Shown: one piece after another, positions 33,696 through 41,635 of the stretch
Numbering within the stretch: the stretch's first letter is position 1
Layout of the letters: every line of letters starts with the position of its first letter
DNA from: Halobaculum magnesiiphilum
GTDB lineage: Archaea > Halobacteriota > Halobacteria > Halobacteriales > Haloferacaceae
Length of the DNA: 64,000 nucleotides
Direction of reading: 5' to 3'
NCBI RefSeq assembly: GCF_019823105.1
Contig: NZ_CP081958.1
Location: forward strand, 2,294,001 to 2,358,000
Made by a program: the position numbers and the translations under genes
Notes under the pieces: model-generated
Database searches by the model: none
The model's input: the letters and a program-made list of their open reading frames with translations, nothing else
What the model was told of the DNA's origin: nothing

Positions 33696-35099
33696 TCACA
33701 CGCCCTCCCCGTCCTCCACGCTTTCGGCCCCGTCGCCGTCGCCGCTCCCGCGCTCGGCCATCATCTCGGCCGCCCGCGACGCCCACCGGGTGTACCGGAA
33801 GCCCCAGAGCACGACCGCGGTCATACAGACGTACTGGAGGCCGACCCCGAGGTACGCCCCCCGGGCGCCGAAGCCGAGCACCTCGCCGACGAGATACGTC
33901 GTGCCCAGCAGGAAGCCGAAGGTGCCGACGAGCCGCCCGACCAGCGGGATCCGCGTCTCGCTGGCGCCCTGGAGCGCCCCCGAGAGCACGGTGAAGGCGA
34001 CGAGGAACGCGGCGGTGGCGCCGTACACCCGCGCGAACGCGACCGCGTGCGGGACCGTCCCGGCGTCGTCGGTGAACACCGAGACGAACGCGGGCGCGAG
34101 CGCGACGAGGAGGACGCCGATGACCCCGACGGTCGCCAGCCCGAGTCCGGTCACGGCGTAGCCGTTGTACCGCGCGCCCGCTGCGTCGCCGTCGCCGAGC
34201 GCCTGCCCGACGACGACGCTGGCGGCGACGTTGTAGCCGCGCGAGAGCGGCCCGGTCACCTGCTGGTACATCCGGCGGCCGATCTGGAAGCCGGCGTTGA
34301 CCTCCGTGCCGAACCCGAGCAGCAGGGCGTTGAACGGGAACTCGGCGATCGTCGCGGAGAAGCCCTCCAGCACCCGCGGCGCGGAGACCCGAACGAGCTG
34401 TTTGGCGATGACCCCGTCGCGGGGGCGCACGAGGCTCGCCTCGGCCCACGAGGTCGCCATCGCCCCCAGCAGGAGCACGGCGGTGAGCACGTTCGCGCCG
34501 GCCGTGGCGATGCCGACGCCGACGATGTCGAGCCGGGGCGCCCCCAGCAGGCCGAGGCCGAGGACGAACGACCCGGCGATGTTGAGCGCGTTCGCGAGCA
34601 CGTTCACGTACATCGGCGTGCGCGTGTCGCCGGTGCCCTGCAGCGAGCGCGCGCCGATGAGCGCGACGTGGCGGGCCGGCGCCGTGGCGAACACGATGGC
34701 GAGGTACGTCCCGCCCAGCGCGGCGGTGTTCGCGTCGGCGCCCAGCAGCGCGATGATCGGCTCGCCGAACAGCAACCCGATGAACACGAACGGGACGCCC
34801 GCGAGCAGGCCCATCAGGACGGCCTGCGTCACGGCCTCGTCGCGGTTGGCGTCGGCGGCGGCGCCGGTGTCCTGGCTGGAGAGGGCGATCGCGCCGCCGC
34901 CGAGGCCGAGTCCGATGCGCAGCGGGAACCGGGCGTACAGGTCGGCGAGGCCGATGGCGACGACCGCCGCCGGCGAGAACTGGGCGGTGACGATGATGTC
35001 GGTCGTCCGCATCGCCGTGCGGAACGTCTGCTCGGCCATGACGGGCCACGCGAGCGAGAGCACGCGCCGCCAGACGCCGAGCAGACGCTCGCGACTCAT
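33696..35099 (-). CDS. MATE-family efflux transporter, copy 2
   Basis: Protein of 467 residues from the ATG at 35099 (MSRERLLGVWRRVLSLAWPV). It has the same family blocks as its neighbour (RTTDIIVTAQFSPAAVVAIGLADLY, RSLQGTGDTRTPMYV, GALQGASETRIPLVG) and twelve helices, without the low-complexity central loop. The two genes are adjacent, same-strand paralogues. Sequence divergence is substantial, so the duplication is old. Substrate unknown. Confidence 0.88.
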   Translation of the reverse strand: MSRERLLGVWRRVLSLAWPVMAEQTFRTAMRTTDIIVTAQFSPAAVVAIGLADLYARFPLRIGLGLGGGAIALSSQDTGAAADANRDEAVTQAVLMGLLAGVPFVFIGLLFGEPIIALLGADANTAALGGTYLAIVFATAPARHVALIGARSLQGTGDTRTPMYVNVLANALNIAGSFVLGLGLLGAPRLDIVGVGIATAGANVLTAVLLLGAMATSWAEASLVRPRDGVIAKQLVRVSAPRVLEGFSATIAEFPFNALLLGFGTEVNAGFQIGRRMYQQVTGPLSRGYNVAASVVVGQALGDGDAAGARYNGYAVTGLGLATVGVIGVLLVALAPAFVSVFTDDAGTVPHAVAFARVYGATAAFLVAFTVLSGALQGASETRIPLVGRLVGTFGFLLGTTYLVGEVLGFGARGAYLGVGLQYVCMTAVVLWGFRYTRWASRAAEMMAERGSGDGDGAESVEDGEGV

Positions 35100-35198
35100 A
35101 TCGGCCCGTCGAACGGCCGCGGTTTGGCGGTTCCGGAAGCGGCATGCGCCGGCTGCGCTCGCCCCAACAGCCAAGCCCGCGGGCGGGCTGTGGCCTCC

Positions 35199-35711
35199 AT
35201 GGACGTGTTCGTGTACGGAACGTTGACCGAGCCCGACCGGGTGCGCGAGGTGCTCGACTCGTTCGCGTTCGTCGGCGCGGCGAGACTGGAGGGGTTGCGC
35301 GTCGTCGAGGGCCGATACCCGGCGCTCGCGCCGCCCGTTGAGGCAGGGAACGCCGGAGACGGGACCGACGGCGACGCCGGTACGAACGGCGGCGACGGCG
35401 TCGCCGGCGACGACAGTGTCTGCGGGGACGACATCGGCGTCGACGCGACGGTCGGCGGTCGGCTGCTTCGAACCGACGAGATGGCGGCGCTCGACGCGTA
35501 CGAGCGGGTCGACGACGGCCTGTACGTGCGGGTGTCCGTTCCGCTGGTCGGTCCCGACGGCGAGCGTCGGGGCGAGGCGGCGGTGTACGTCGGCGACCCC
35601 GCGCGGCTCGACGCGCCGGCGTCCTGGCCGGGCTCGGACCCGTTCGAGGAGCGGGTGGCGCGGACGGTCCGCGAACGCGGCGTCACGGTTCGAGTTCAGC
35701 CGCAAGGTTGA
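35199..35711 (+). CDS. Gamma-glutamylcyclotransferase-like (AIG2/GGCT) protein
   Basis: Protein of 170 residues from the ATG at 35199. YGTLTEPDRV is the substrate-binding loop and LDAYERVDDGLYVRVSVPL carries the conserved Glu region of the GGCT fold. An unusual Gly/Asp-rich insertion (~residues 48-85, NAGDGTDGDAGTNGGDG) interrupts the domain. Family members cyclise gamma-glutamyl amines or peptides; haloarchaea use gamma-glutamylcysteine as a thiol, a possible substrate class. Confidence 0.8.
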   Translation: MDVFVYGTLTEPDRVREVLDSFAFVGAARLEGLRVVEGRYPALAPPVEAGNAGDGTDGDAGTNGGDGVAGDDSVCGDDIGVDATVGGRLLRTDEMAALDAYERVDDGLYVRVSVPLVGPDGERRGEAAVYVGDPARLDAPASWPGSDPFEERVARTVRERGVTVRVQPQG

Positions 35712-35994
35712 AACGCGAGACGGGAGGCGGACAAGCGTCTGACGCCGGCGAGAGGAGGCCGCTGTCCGGCGATTTCACTTACACTCCGCGTGACTTACTT
35801 TTATATACTCGGGGTACCTGTCTGCTGTTGCACGTCACACGCGTGCATTCCCCCTCTTTCCCCACGTTCGAGCCGCGAGCCGTCGGCTCGCTCGCCCGTC
35901 GGCCGGGTCGATCAGCCGTGCTGTGGGGGTCGCCTCCCGATCGGTCGACTGCGGCGACCACAACCGATACACCGGCGACCGGCGAAGCCGGGGT

Positions 35995-37206
35995 ATGCTC
36001 AGTTACGACGACGTGCTCGCCGCCCGCGAGCACGTCGAACAGGTCGCCGTACGGACGCCGCTGAACTACTCGTTCGGCTTCGCGGAGATGACCGGGGCGG
36101 ACGTCCACCTGAAACTGGAGAACACCCAGCGCACCGGCGCGTTCAAGATCCGCGGCGCGATGAACCGGATCGCCGCGCTCACCGACGAGGAGCGCGAGCG
36201 GGGCGTCGTCACCGCCAGCGCCGGCAACCACGCGCAGGGCGTCGCGCTCGCGGCGACGCGGGCCGGGGTGGACTCGACCATCGTGATGCCGAAGTACGCG
36301 CCCGTCTCGAAGGTCGAGGCGACCAAACGCTACGGCGGCGACGTGGTGCTCCACGGCATCGACTACGACGAGGCGCAGGCACACGCCCACGAGATCGAGC
36401 GCGAGGAGGACAAGGTGTACCTCCACGCCTTCGAGGACGAACTTGTGATGGCCGGGCAGGGGACGATCGGCTTGGAGATCGCGGAGCAGTGCCCCGAGGT
36501 CGACACGGTGGTCGTCCCCATCGGCGGCGGCGGGCTCATCGCCGGCGTCGCGACGGCGCTGAAGGGCGCGCTCGACGACGTGCGCGTCGTCGGCGTCCAG
36601 GCCGCCGGCGCCGACTCCGCCGCGCGGTCGGTGCGCGAGGGCGAGCGGGTCGAACTGGAGGGCGTCGACACCGTCGCCGACGGGATCGCGGTGCGGGAGG
36701 TGGGCGAGCACACGTTCCCGTACATCCGCGAGCGCGTCGACGAGGTCGTCACCGTCGACGACGAGGAGATCGCCGAGACGCTCACGCTCCTGCTGGAACG
36801 CTCGAAGACGGTCGTCGAGGGCGCGGGCGCGGTGGCGCTGGCGGCGGTGCTTGAGGAGAAGTTCGAGTACGAGGACGGCGAGACGATCGTTCCGGCGCTG
36901 TGCGGCGGGAACATCGACATGAACACGCTGATCACGGTGATCCTCCGGGGGCTCGTGCGGATGGGTCGCTACCTGAAGATCTCCCTGGAGCTGAAGGACC
37001 GCCCCGGGGAGCTGGAGCGCGTCGCGAGCATCATCGCCCGCGAGGACGCGAACGTGTACGCGCTGAGCCACGACCGCACCTCTCGCGACATCGCCGTCGA
37101 CGCGGCGGATCTCGAGATCGAGCTGGAGACCCACGGCCACGACCACGCCGCCGAGGTCGTCGCCGCGCTGGAGGAGGCGGGCTACGAGGTCGAGGTCGAA
37201 ACCTGA
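35995..37206 (+). CDS. ilvA: Threonine ammonia-lyase (catabolic/biosynthetic type, ACT domain)
   Basis: Protein of 403 residues from the ATG at 35995 (MLSYDDVLAAREHVEQVAV). The PLP lysine is in GAFKIRGAMNR, the phosphate cup in PIGGGGLIAG, and SAGNHAQG contacts substrate. Residues ~325-403 form an ACT domain (LKISLELKDRPGELERVASII) for allosteric control. It makes 2-oxobutanoate from threonine, feeding isoleucine synthesis. RidA, encoded 100 bases downstream, removes the enamine intermediate it releases. Confidence 0.93.
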   Translation: MLSYDDVLAAREHVEQVAVRTPLNYSFGFAEMTGADVHLKLENTQRTGAFKIRGAMNRIAALTDEERERGVVTASAGNHAQGVALAATRAGVDSTIVMPKYAPVSKVEATKRYGGDVVLHGIDYDEAQAHAHEIEREEDKVYLHAFEDELVMAGQGTIGLEIAEQCPEVDTVVVPIGGGGLIAGVATALKGALDDVRVVGVQAAGADSAARSVREGERVELEGVDTVADGIAVREVGEHTFPYIRERVDEVVTVDDEEIAETLTLLLERSKTVVEGAGAVALAAVLEEKFEYEDGETIVPALCGGNIDMNTLITVILRGLVRMGRYLKISLELKDRPGELERVASIIAREDANVYALSHDRTSRDIAVDAADLEIELETHGHDHAAEVVAALEEAGYEVEVET

Positions 37207-37309
37207 GGCGACGCAGTCCTCGCGGAGGTCGCCGGGGCGACGAGTGTGCGCCACACAGCGCCGACCGACTCCCCCGCGATTTATGCGCCGGCCGGTCGGA
37301 CCCCCGGAC

Positions 37310-37690
37310 ATGAAGGAAATCGTCTCCACCGACGAGGCGCCGGCGGCGGTCGGCGCGTACAGCCAGGCGACGACGAACGGCGACCTCCTGTTCACCGCGG
37401 GGCAGATCCCGCTCACCCCCGACGGCGAGTTGCGGGACGACGCGCCGATCGCCGAACAGACCGAGCTCGCGCTCGACAACCTCCTCGCGATCGTGGCGGA
37501 GGCGGGCGGGGACGCCTCGGACGTGCTGAAGACGACGGTGTTCCTCGCGGACATCGACGACTTCGAGGAGATGAACGAGACGTACGCCGCGTACTTCGAG
37601 TCCGAGCCGCCGGCGCGCTCGGCGGTGCAGGCGGGCGCGCTCCCGAAGGGCGTCGGCGTCGAGATCGAGGCGGTCGTCGACGTGTCGTAG
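37310..37690 (+). CDS. ridA: RidA enamine/imine deaminase
   Basis: Protein of 126 residues from the ATG at 37310 (MKEIVSTDEAPAAVGAYSQA). The RidA signature is visible (GDLLFTAGQIPL, a run around DVLKTTVFLADIDDFEEMNE, and PPARSAVQAGALPKG with the catalytic Arg). It hydrolyses 2-aminoacrylate and related reactive enamines produced by threonine ammonia-lyase, encoded just upstream, so the pair forms a functional unit. Confidence 0.94.
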   Translation: MKEIVSTDEAPAAVGAYSQATTNGDLLFTAGQIPLTPDGELRDDAPIAEQTELALDNLLAIVAEAGGDASDVLKTTVFLADIDDFEEMNETYAAYFESEPPARSAVQAGALPKGVGVEIEAVVDVS

Positions 37691-37693
37691 GCG

Positions 37694-37897
37694 GTGTCCC
37701 GCGAGAAGTCGGCGCTGCTGTGGGGCGCCATCGGCCTGTTGGTCGTGCTCGTCGGCGGGCAGGCGTTGGTGCTGGTCGGCCCCGGACTGCCGTTCGGCTT
37801 CGCCGCGCTGTTCGCGCTCGCGGCGGTCGTGGGCGCGGTCGTCGCCGCGGCGTCGTACGGTCTGGAGCATCGACTGACGCGGAAGGGACAGGCTTAA
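37694..37897 (+). CDS. Small two-helix membrane protein
   Basis: Frame of 67 residues from a GTG at 37694, four bases after the RidA stop. Two hydrophobic helices (~8-30 and ~34-55) with a basic C-terminus (EHRLTRKGQA). Tight spacing suggests it is co-transcribed with ridA. No family is recognised. Confidence 0.6.
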   Translation: MSREKSALLWGAIGLLVVLVGGQALVLVGPGLPFGFAALFALAAVVGAVVAAASYGLEHRLTRKGQA

Positions 37898-37925
37898 AAC
37901 TCGCAGTAGGGTAGGATCAGTGCGA

Positions 37926-38007
37926 GCCAGGATGGCCGAGTGGTAAGGCGCACGCCTGGAAAGCGTGTTCCCCTATGGGATCCAGGGTTCAAATCCCTGT
38001 CCTGGCG
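37926..38007 (+). tRNA. tRNA-Ser (GGA anticodon)
   Basis: The acceptor stem GCCAGGA pairs with TCCTGGC, with discriminator G at 38007. The anticodon stem-loop is CACGC-CTGGAAA-GCGTG with GGA, followed by a long class-II variable arm (TTCCCCTATGGGATC) and the T arm CAGGGTTCAAATCCCTG. There is no intron and no encoded CCA. Its 3' end is copied twice downstream (38144-38164 and 38303-38322). Confidence 0.95.
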
Positions 38008-38164
38008 TTTCTGACGGAGCCACACGGCGAGCGGAGCGAGCCGTGGCTCCGTGAAACCCGCGTGCAGGGATTTGAACACGGAAGTCGCAGCGCCGAGCGC
38101 GACCGAACGAAGTGAGGTCGACGCGAGGCGACCGTCTTCAGGAGTTCAAATCCCTGTCCTGGCG
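38008..38164 (+). repeat. tRNA-tail module 1
   Basis: The module begins right after the tRNA and ends with GTTCAAATCCCTG plus TCCTGGCG (38144-38164), identical to the tRNA 3' end 157 bases earlier. Inside are a hairpin (ACGGAGCCAC 38014 onward with GTGGCTCCGT to 38052), an inverted copy of the T-arm sequence, CAGGGATTTGAAC (38065-38077), and AGTCGCAGC (38083-38091). Confidence 0.75.
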
Positions 38165-38322
38165 TACTGTTCGGGGCGATACAGCGAACGAACGCAGTGA
38201 GTGAGTCGTCGCCCCGTACGTACCTGTTCGACGGGGATTTGAAGTAGACGAGTCGCAGCCCGCGCAGCGAGCGAAGCGAGCGAGCAGGACCGCCTCGGCG
38301 TGGTTCAAATCCCTGTCCTGGC
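38165..38322 (+). repeat. tRNA-tail module 2
   Basis: Same plan as module 1: a hairpin (CGGGGCGA 38172-38179 with TCGCCCCG 38209-38216), an inverted T-arm fragment GGGATTTGAA (38234-38243), AGTCGCAGC (38251-38259), and a final direct copy of the tRNA tail (38303-38322) that ends with T in place of the discriminator G. The period is 159 bases. Confidence 0.75.
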
Positions 38323-38394
38323 TCTTTAGACTTGGTAACCCGCCACGAGAAGGTCCGATACCGCTGTTGGTACTGACACCGTAGTGAAGACCGC

Positions 38395-38506
38395 GAAAGC
38401 CCCCGGTTCGCTCGTGGCCTGCGTCTCGCTGCGCTCCTCGGCCTTCGGCCTGCGGTACTTGCGTCGCCTCGGCTCACGAGCGAACCGGCCCCTTTCAGTC
38501 CCACCC
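38395..38506 (-). repeat. Structured G-rich repeat element, copy 2
   Basis: Read on the minus strand: box A GGGTGGGACTGAAAGGGG (38506-38489), arm CCGGTTCGCTCGTG, a 58-base loop with GCAAGTACCGCAG, the complementary arm CACGAGCGAACCGG, and box B GGGCTTTC (38402-38395). The 14-bp stem is perfect but differs from the other copies. It lies between tRNA-Ser and riboflavin synthase. Confidence 0.8.
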
Positions 38507-38641
38507 GACCGCACCGCAGCCACGACCTCCCCAGCCGATTCGGTCGTCGCGCTCGCTTCGCTCCCGCTCCTCCCTCATCCCTCGCGCGCTTCCGGCGGGC
38601 ACACAGGCCCGCCGGCACGCGCCGACCGCAGAACATCGGCC

Positions 38642-39322
38642 TCAGTCGTCCGCCGACGGAGCCGACTCCGGCGCGTCCGCCAACAGCGACTCGGCGTACC
38701 CCTCCAGCATGTTCTCCACGTACTTCGCGACCACGTCGACCTCGACGTGCACCGGGTCGCCGACCGCCTTCTCCGAGAGCGTCGTCAGCTCGTAGGACGT
38801 CGGGATGATCGCCACGTCGAACTCGTCGCCGCGCTTCTCGGCGACCGTGAGCGAGATGCCGTCGAGCGCCACCGACCCCTTGTCGACGACGTAGCGGCCG
38901 AACCCTTCGGGGATCGAGAACGTGAAGCGCCAGTCCTCGCCGACGCGCTCGATGCCGGTGATCTCGGCGGTCGTGTCGACGTGGCCCTGCACGACGTGGC
39001 CGTCGAAGCGACCGTCGGCCGCGAGCGCGCGCTCGACGTTGACCGCGTCGCCCTCGCGCAGGTCGTCCAGATACGTCTTCGCGACCGTCTCGGCCGCGAG
39101 GAACACGGAGAACCACGAGCGGTCGCCGGCGTCGCCGTCCCCGGTCCCCGCGGCGTCGACCGCGCCGAACTCCTCGACGGTGAGACAGACGCCGCTGACG
39201 GCGATCGACTGGCCGTGGTGGAGGTCGTCGAGCCCCTCGGCGGCGACGCGCAGGCGGAGCCCGTCGGGCGTCTCCTCGCGCCCGGCGACCTCGCCGGCGG
39301 TCTCCACGATTCCGGTGAACAT
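38642..39322 (-). CDS. ribE: Riboflavin synthase, bacterial-type alpha subunit
   Basis: Protein of 226 residues with two repeated lumazine-binding barrels: MFTGIVETAGEV starts the first and FDGHVVQGHVDTTAEI begins the second, with GVCLTVEE and GISLTVAE as matching strands. It joins two lumazine molecules to make riboflavin. Methanogens use an unrelated archaeal enzyme; haloarchaea carry this bacterial-type one. A short acidic insertion near residue 60 interrupts the first barrel. Confidence 0.93.
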   Translation of the reverse strand: MFTGIVETAGEVAGREETPDGLRLRVAAEGLDDLHHGQSIAVSGVCLTVEEFGAVDAAGTGDGDAGDRSWFSVFLAAETVAKTYLDDLREGDAVNVERALAADGRFDGHVVQGHVDTTAEITGIERVGEDWRFTFSIPEGFGRYVVDKGSVALDGISLTVAEKRGDEFDVAIIPTSYELTTLSEKAVGDPVHVEVDVVAKYVENMLEGYAESLLADAPESAPSADD

Positions 39323-39406
39323 ACCCGATCCGAGTGTCCCGCAAACGGAAAGCGTTCCGATAGCGTGACGCGAGGAGTTAAGTCGGCCCCCGACCCGTCG
39401 GCCGGT

Positions 39407-40057
39407 ATGGACGCGATCGCGCGGCTTCGTTCGAGCTTCGTGGCGGGGCTGTTCGTCGTGCTCCCGTTGGCGGTGACGCTGTTCCTGCTCGATCTGGCGG
39501 TCGACCGGCTCTCGGGAACGCTCGCGCCGACCGTCCGCGGGACGGGGCTGGCGGCGCTGGTCGGCAACGAGGCGGTGGCGACGGCGCTCGCGGTCGTGCT
39601 CATCGCGCTCGGGGTCACCGTCGTCGGGTTCGTCGCCTCCCACGAGGCCGGCCGGCGGCTGTTCGGCGGCTTCGAGCGCGGCGTCCGGCTCCTCCCGGTC
39701 GTCCGGGCGGTGTACTTCGGCGTCCGGCAGGTGAGCGAGTCGCTGGCGTCGCCGGGCGACGGCTTCGACCGCGTCGTCGTCGCGGAGTTCCCCCGCGACG
39801 GCACGTGGTCGATCGGCTTCGTCACGAACCCCGCCCCCCGCAGCGTTCGCCGGACGGCCGGCGAGGAGCTGATGACCGTCTTCTTCCCGCACAGCCCGAA
39901 CCCCACCGCCGGCAAGCTGGCGATGATGCACCCCGACGACTACGCGGAGATCGACATGAGCGTCGCCCGCGGCCTCCGGCTGCTCGTCACGACGGGGCTG
40001 TCGGTCGAGGACCCCGAGCGACTCCCCGCGGCGGTCGCCTCGGACGCGGCCGAGTGA
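39407..40057 (+). CDS. DUF502 family membrane protein
   Basis: Protein of 216 residues. Two membrane helices at ~10-32 and ~50-75 precede a soluble domain with RLLPVVRAVYFGVRQVSESL and FVTNPAPRSVRRTAGEELMTVFFPHSPNPTAGKLAMMHPDD, the conserved core of DUF502. Function is unknown in archaea; plant relatives (COV1) act in membrane trafficking. It diverges from riboflavin synthase. Confidence 0.85.
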   Translation: MDAIARLRSSFVAGLFVVLPLAVTLFLLDLAVDRLSGTLAPTVRGTGLAALVGNEAVATALAVVLIALGVTVVGFVASHEAGRRLFGGFERGVRLLPVVRAVYFGVRQVSESLASPGDGFDRVVVAEFPRDGTWSIGFVTNPAPRSVRRTAGEELMTVFFPHSPNPTAGKLAMMHPDDYAEIDMSVARGLRLLVTTGLSVEDPERLPAAVASDAAE

Positions 40058-40126
40058 CTCCTCGCGATCTATCGCGACCGGAGCGCGGGCGACAGGGTTT
40101 CAACGTCCGCCGGTCTACCGGCGAGC

Positions 40127-40384
40127 GTGGCGCTCGGCATCCTCGAACAGGTCGGACTCGCGGCGACGCTGATCTTCGCGCTCCCGGTCGCAGTCTACGG
40201 CGTTCAGACGATCCTCGACGGCAGCACGCTGTTCGGCGCGGTGGCCGTCCTGATCGCGGTCCTGATGGTCGTGTTGCCCCGTCGGCTCACGAGCCCCGAC
40301 GACGTGCCGGCGAAGGCGGCCGAGACGGCCGTCGACGCCGTGGTCGACACGCCAGACGGTTCCGACGGGCGCGACGATCGGTAG
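40127..40384 (+). CDS. Small membrane protein, unknown function
   Basis: Frame of 85 residues from a GTG at 40127. Two helices (~5-28, ~33-51) are followed by an acidic, probably disordered tail (RRLTSPDDVPAKAAETAVDAVVDTPDG). It is conserved-looking in composition but not recognised. It converges on the M24 peptidase gene. Confidence 0.6.
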   Translation: MALGILEQVGLAATLIFALPVAVYGVQTILDGSTLFGAVAVLIAVLMVVLPRRLTSPDDVPAKAAETAVDAVVDTPDGSDGRDDR

Positions 40385-40393
40385 CTCGACCGG

Positions 40394-41635
40394 CTACTCG
40401 CGACGCCGCGGCACCAGCGAGAACGGGTACTCGCCGAGGAGTTCGTAGCCGTCGTCGGTGACGAAAATCAGGTCCTCCAGTCTGACTCCACCCTCCTCGG
40501 GGTCGTACACGCCCGGCTCGATCGTGACCACGTGGCCGGCCGTCAGTTCGTCGTCGCTCCCCAGCGACGGCCCCTCGTGGAGGGAGACGCCGACGCCGTG
40601 GCCCGTCGAGTGGATGAACCCGACCTCGTCGGAGTCGACGCGGAAGCCGTGGGCCGCGAGTTCGGCGGCGGCCTCCTCGTGAACGGTCGAGGCGGGGACG
40701 CCGGCGGCGACCTCGTCGAGGGCGGCCTCCCGGGCGCGCTCGACGGCGAGGTATGCCCGGCGCTCCCAGCCGCCGTCGGGGTCGACGGCGAAGGTGCGCG
40801 TCACGTCGCCGTAGTAGCCGTCGGGCCCCCGGGGCGACACGTCGAGCAGCACCGTCTCGCCCGGGCGGATCACGTCGGTGCCGGTGTAGTGGAGGTCGGC
40901 GGCGGTCGCGCCCGCGCCGATAACCGTGTTCCCGGCGTCGCGGACGCCGTGGGCCGCGAGGGTCTCGTTCACCTGTCGGCGGAGGCGCTCGGTCGAGAGC
41001 ACGCCGCCGTTCCAGCGGACCGCGTCGGCGTCGACGGTCGCCTCGGCGAGGATCTCCTCGCCCCGGGCGATCCCGCGGATCGCCGCGCGCTGGACGCGCC
41101 GCAGGCGATCGATCTCGGCGTCGGTCTTCGTCTCGCGGGCGCGGGCGACGGCGTCGGTCGAGGTGACCTCGTAGCCGGCCCGTTCGAGATACACGACGGC
41201 GTCGTGAGGGATCCCCTGCGGAACGAGCACGGCCCCGCCGTCGGCGCCGCGGTCGGCGAGCGCGGCGGCCGCGCGGACGCCGGCCGGATCCCCCTGGTCG
41301 CCGACGCGGACCTCGTCGCCGGGGAACTCCCGGCGCGCTTGCTTGTCGAACAGCGCCGGCGCGCACAGCGCCGTGTGGACGCCGTTGGGGTACCCGTCCG
41401 CCTCCGAGTCGCCGTCGCCGCCGCTCGCGGGCGTCGCCACGAACGCGTAGTCGCGATCCGGGCCCGAAACGCGCGTGAGCCACCGGAGGTCGTCGTCGAA
41501 GCGGTCGCCGACGGCGACGAACCCCGCGGCGTCGCGGTCGGCGAGTTCGGTCGCGAGCGGCGCGTAGCTCGTGTCGAGCGCGTCGTCGCCGGCGGCGTCG
41601 TCACCGTCGGCATCGCCGTCTCGCTGCGGGGGCAT
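40394..41635 (-). CDS. M24 metallopeptidase (Xaa-Pro aminopeptidase-like)
   Basis: Protein of 413 residues. The pita-bread catalytic domain has metal ligands in VLLDVSP and GDVTRTF (two Asp), HSTGHGVG (His), TIEPGVY (Glu) and VRLEDLI (Glu). The N-terminal ~150 residues are the creatinase-type lobe. It removes N-terminal residues ahead of proline. The gene starts one base after the helicase stop, so the two form an operon. Confidence 0.9.
   Translation of the reverse strand: MPPQRDGDADGDDAAGDDALDTSYAPLATELADRDAAGFVAVGDRFDDDLRWLTRVSGPDRDYAFVATPASGGDGDSEADGYPNGVHTALCAPALFDKQARREFPGDEVRVGDQGDPAGVRAAAALADRGADGGAVLVPQGIPHDAVVYLERAGYEVTSTDAVARARETKTDAEIDRLRRVQRAAIRGIARGEEILAEATVDADAVRWNGGVLSTERLRRQVNETLAAHGVRDAGNTVIGAGATAADLHYTGTDVIRPGETVLLDVSPRGPDGYYGDVTRTFAVDPDGGWERRAYLAVERAREAALDEVAAGVPASTVHEEAAAELAAHGFRVDSDEVGFIHSTGHGVGVSLHEGPSLGSDDELTAGHVVTIEPGVYDPEEGGVRLEDLIFVTDDGYELLGEYPFSLVPRRRE

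Larger units (their letters stand above)
38008..38641. other. Gene-free region downstream of tRNA-Ser: two tail-duplication modules and a structured element
   Basis: These 634 bases hold no supported gene. They contain two ~158-base modules each ending in a copy of the tRNA 3' end, a spacer, the second structured G-rich element (minus orientation, 38395-38506) and a GC-rich hairpin (CCGGCGGGC ... GCCCGCCGG) near 38595-38620. Several kinds of repeat have accumulated in one convergent gap next to a tRNA gene, a classic integration hot spot. Confidence 0.65.

Noticed and set aside
38144-38322. Additional tRNA genes
   Set aside because: Only the T-arm and acceptor 3' strand are present; no anticodon or D arm precedes them.
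39323-39406. FMN riboswitch before riboflavin synthase
   Set aside because: The gap is only ~84 bases, shared with a divergent gene, and lacks the conserved FMN aptamer segments.
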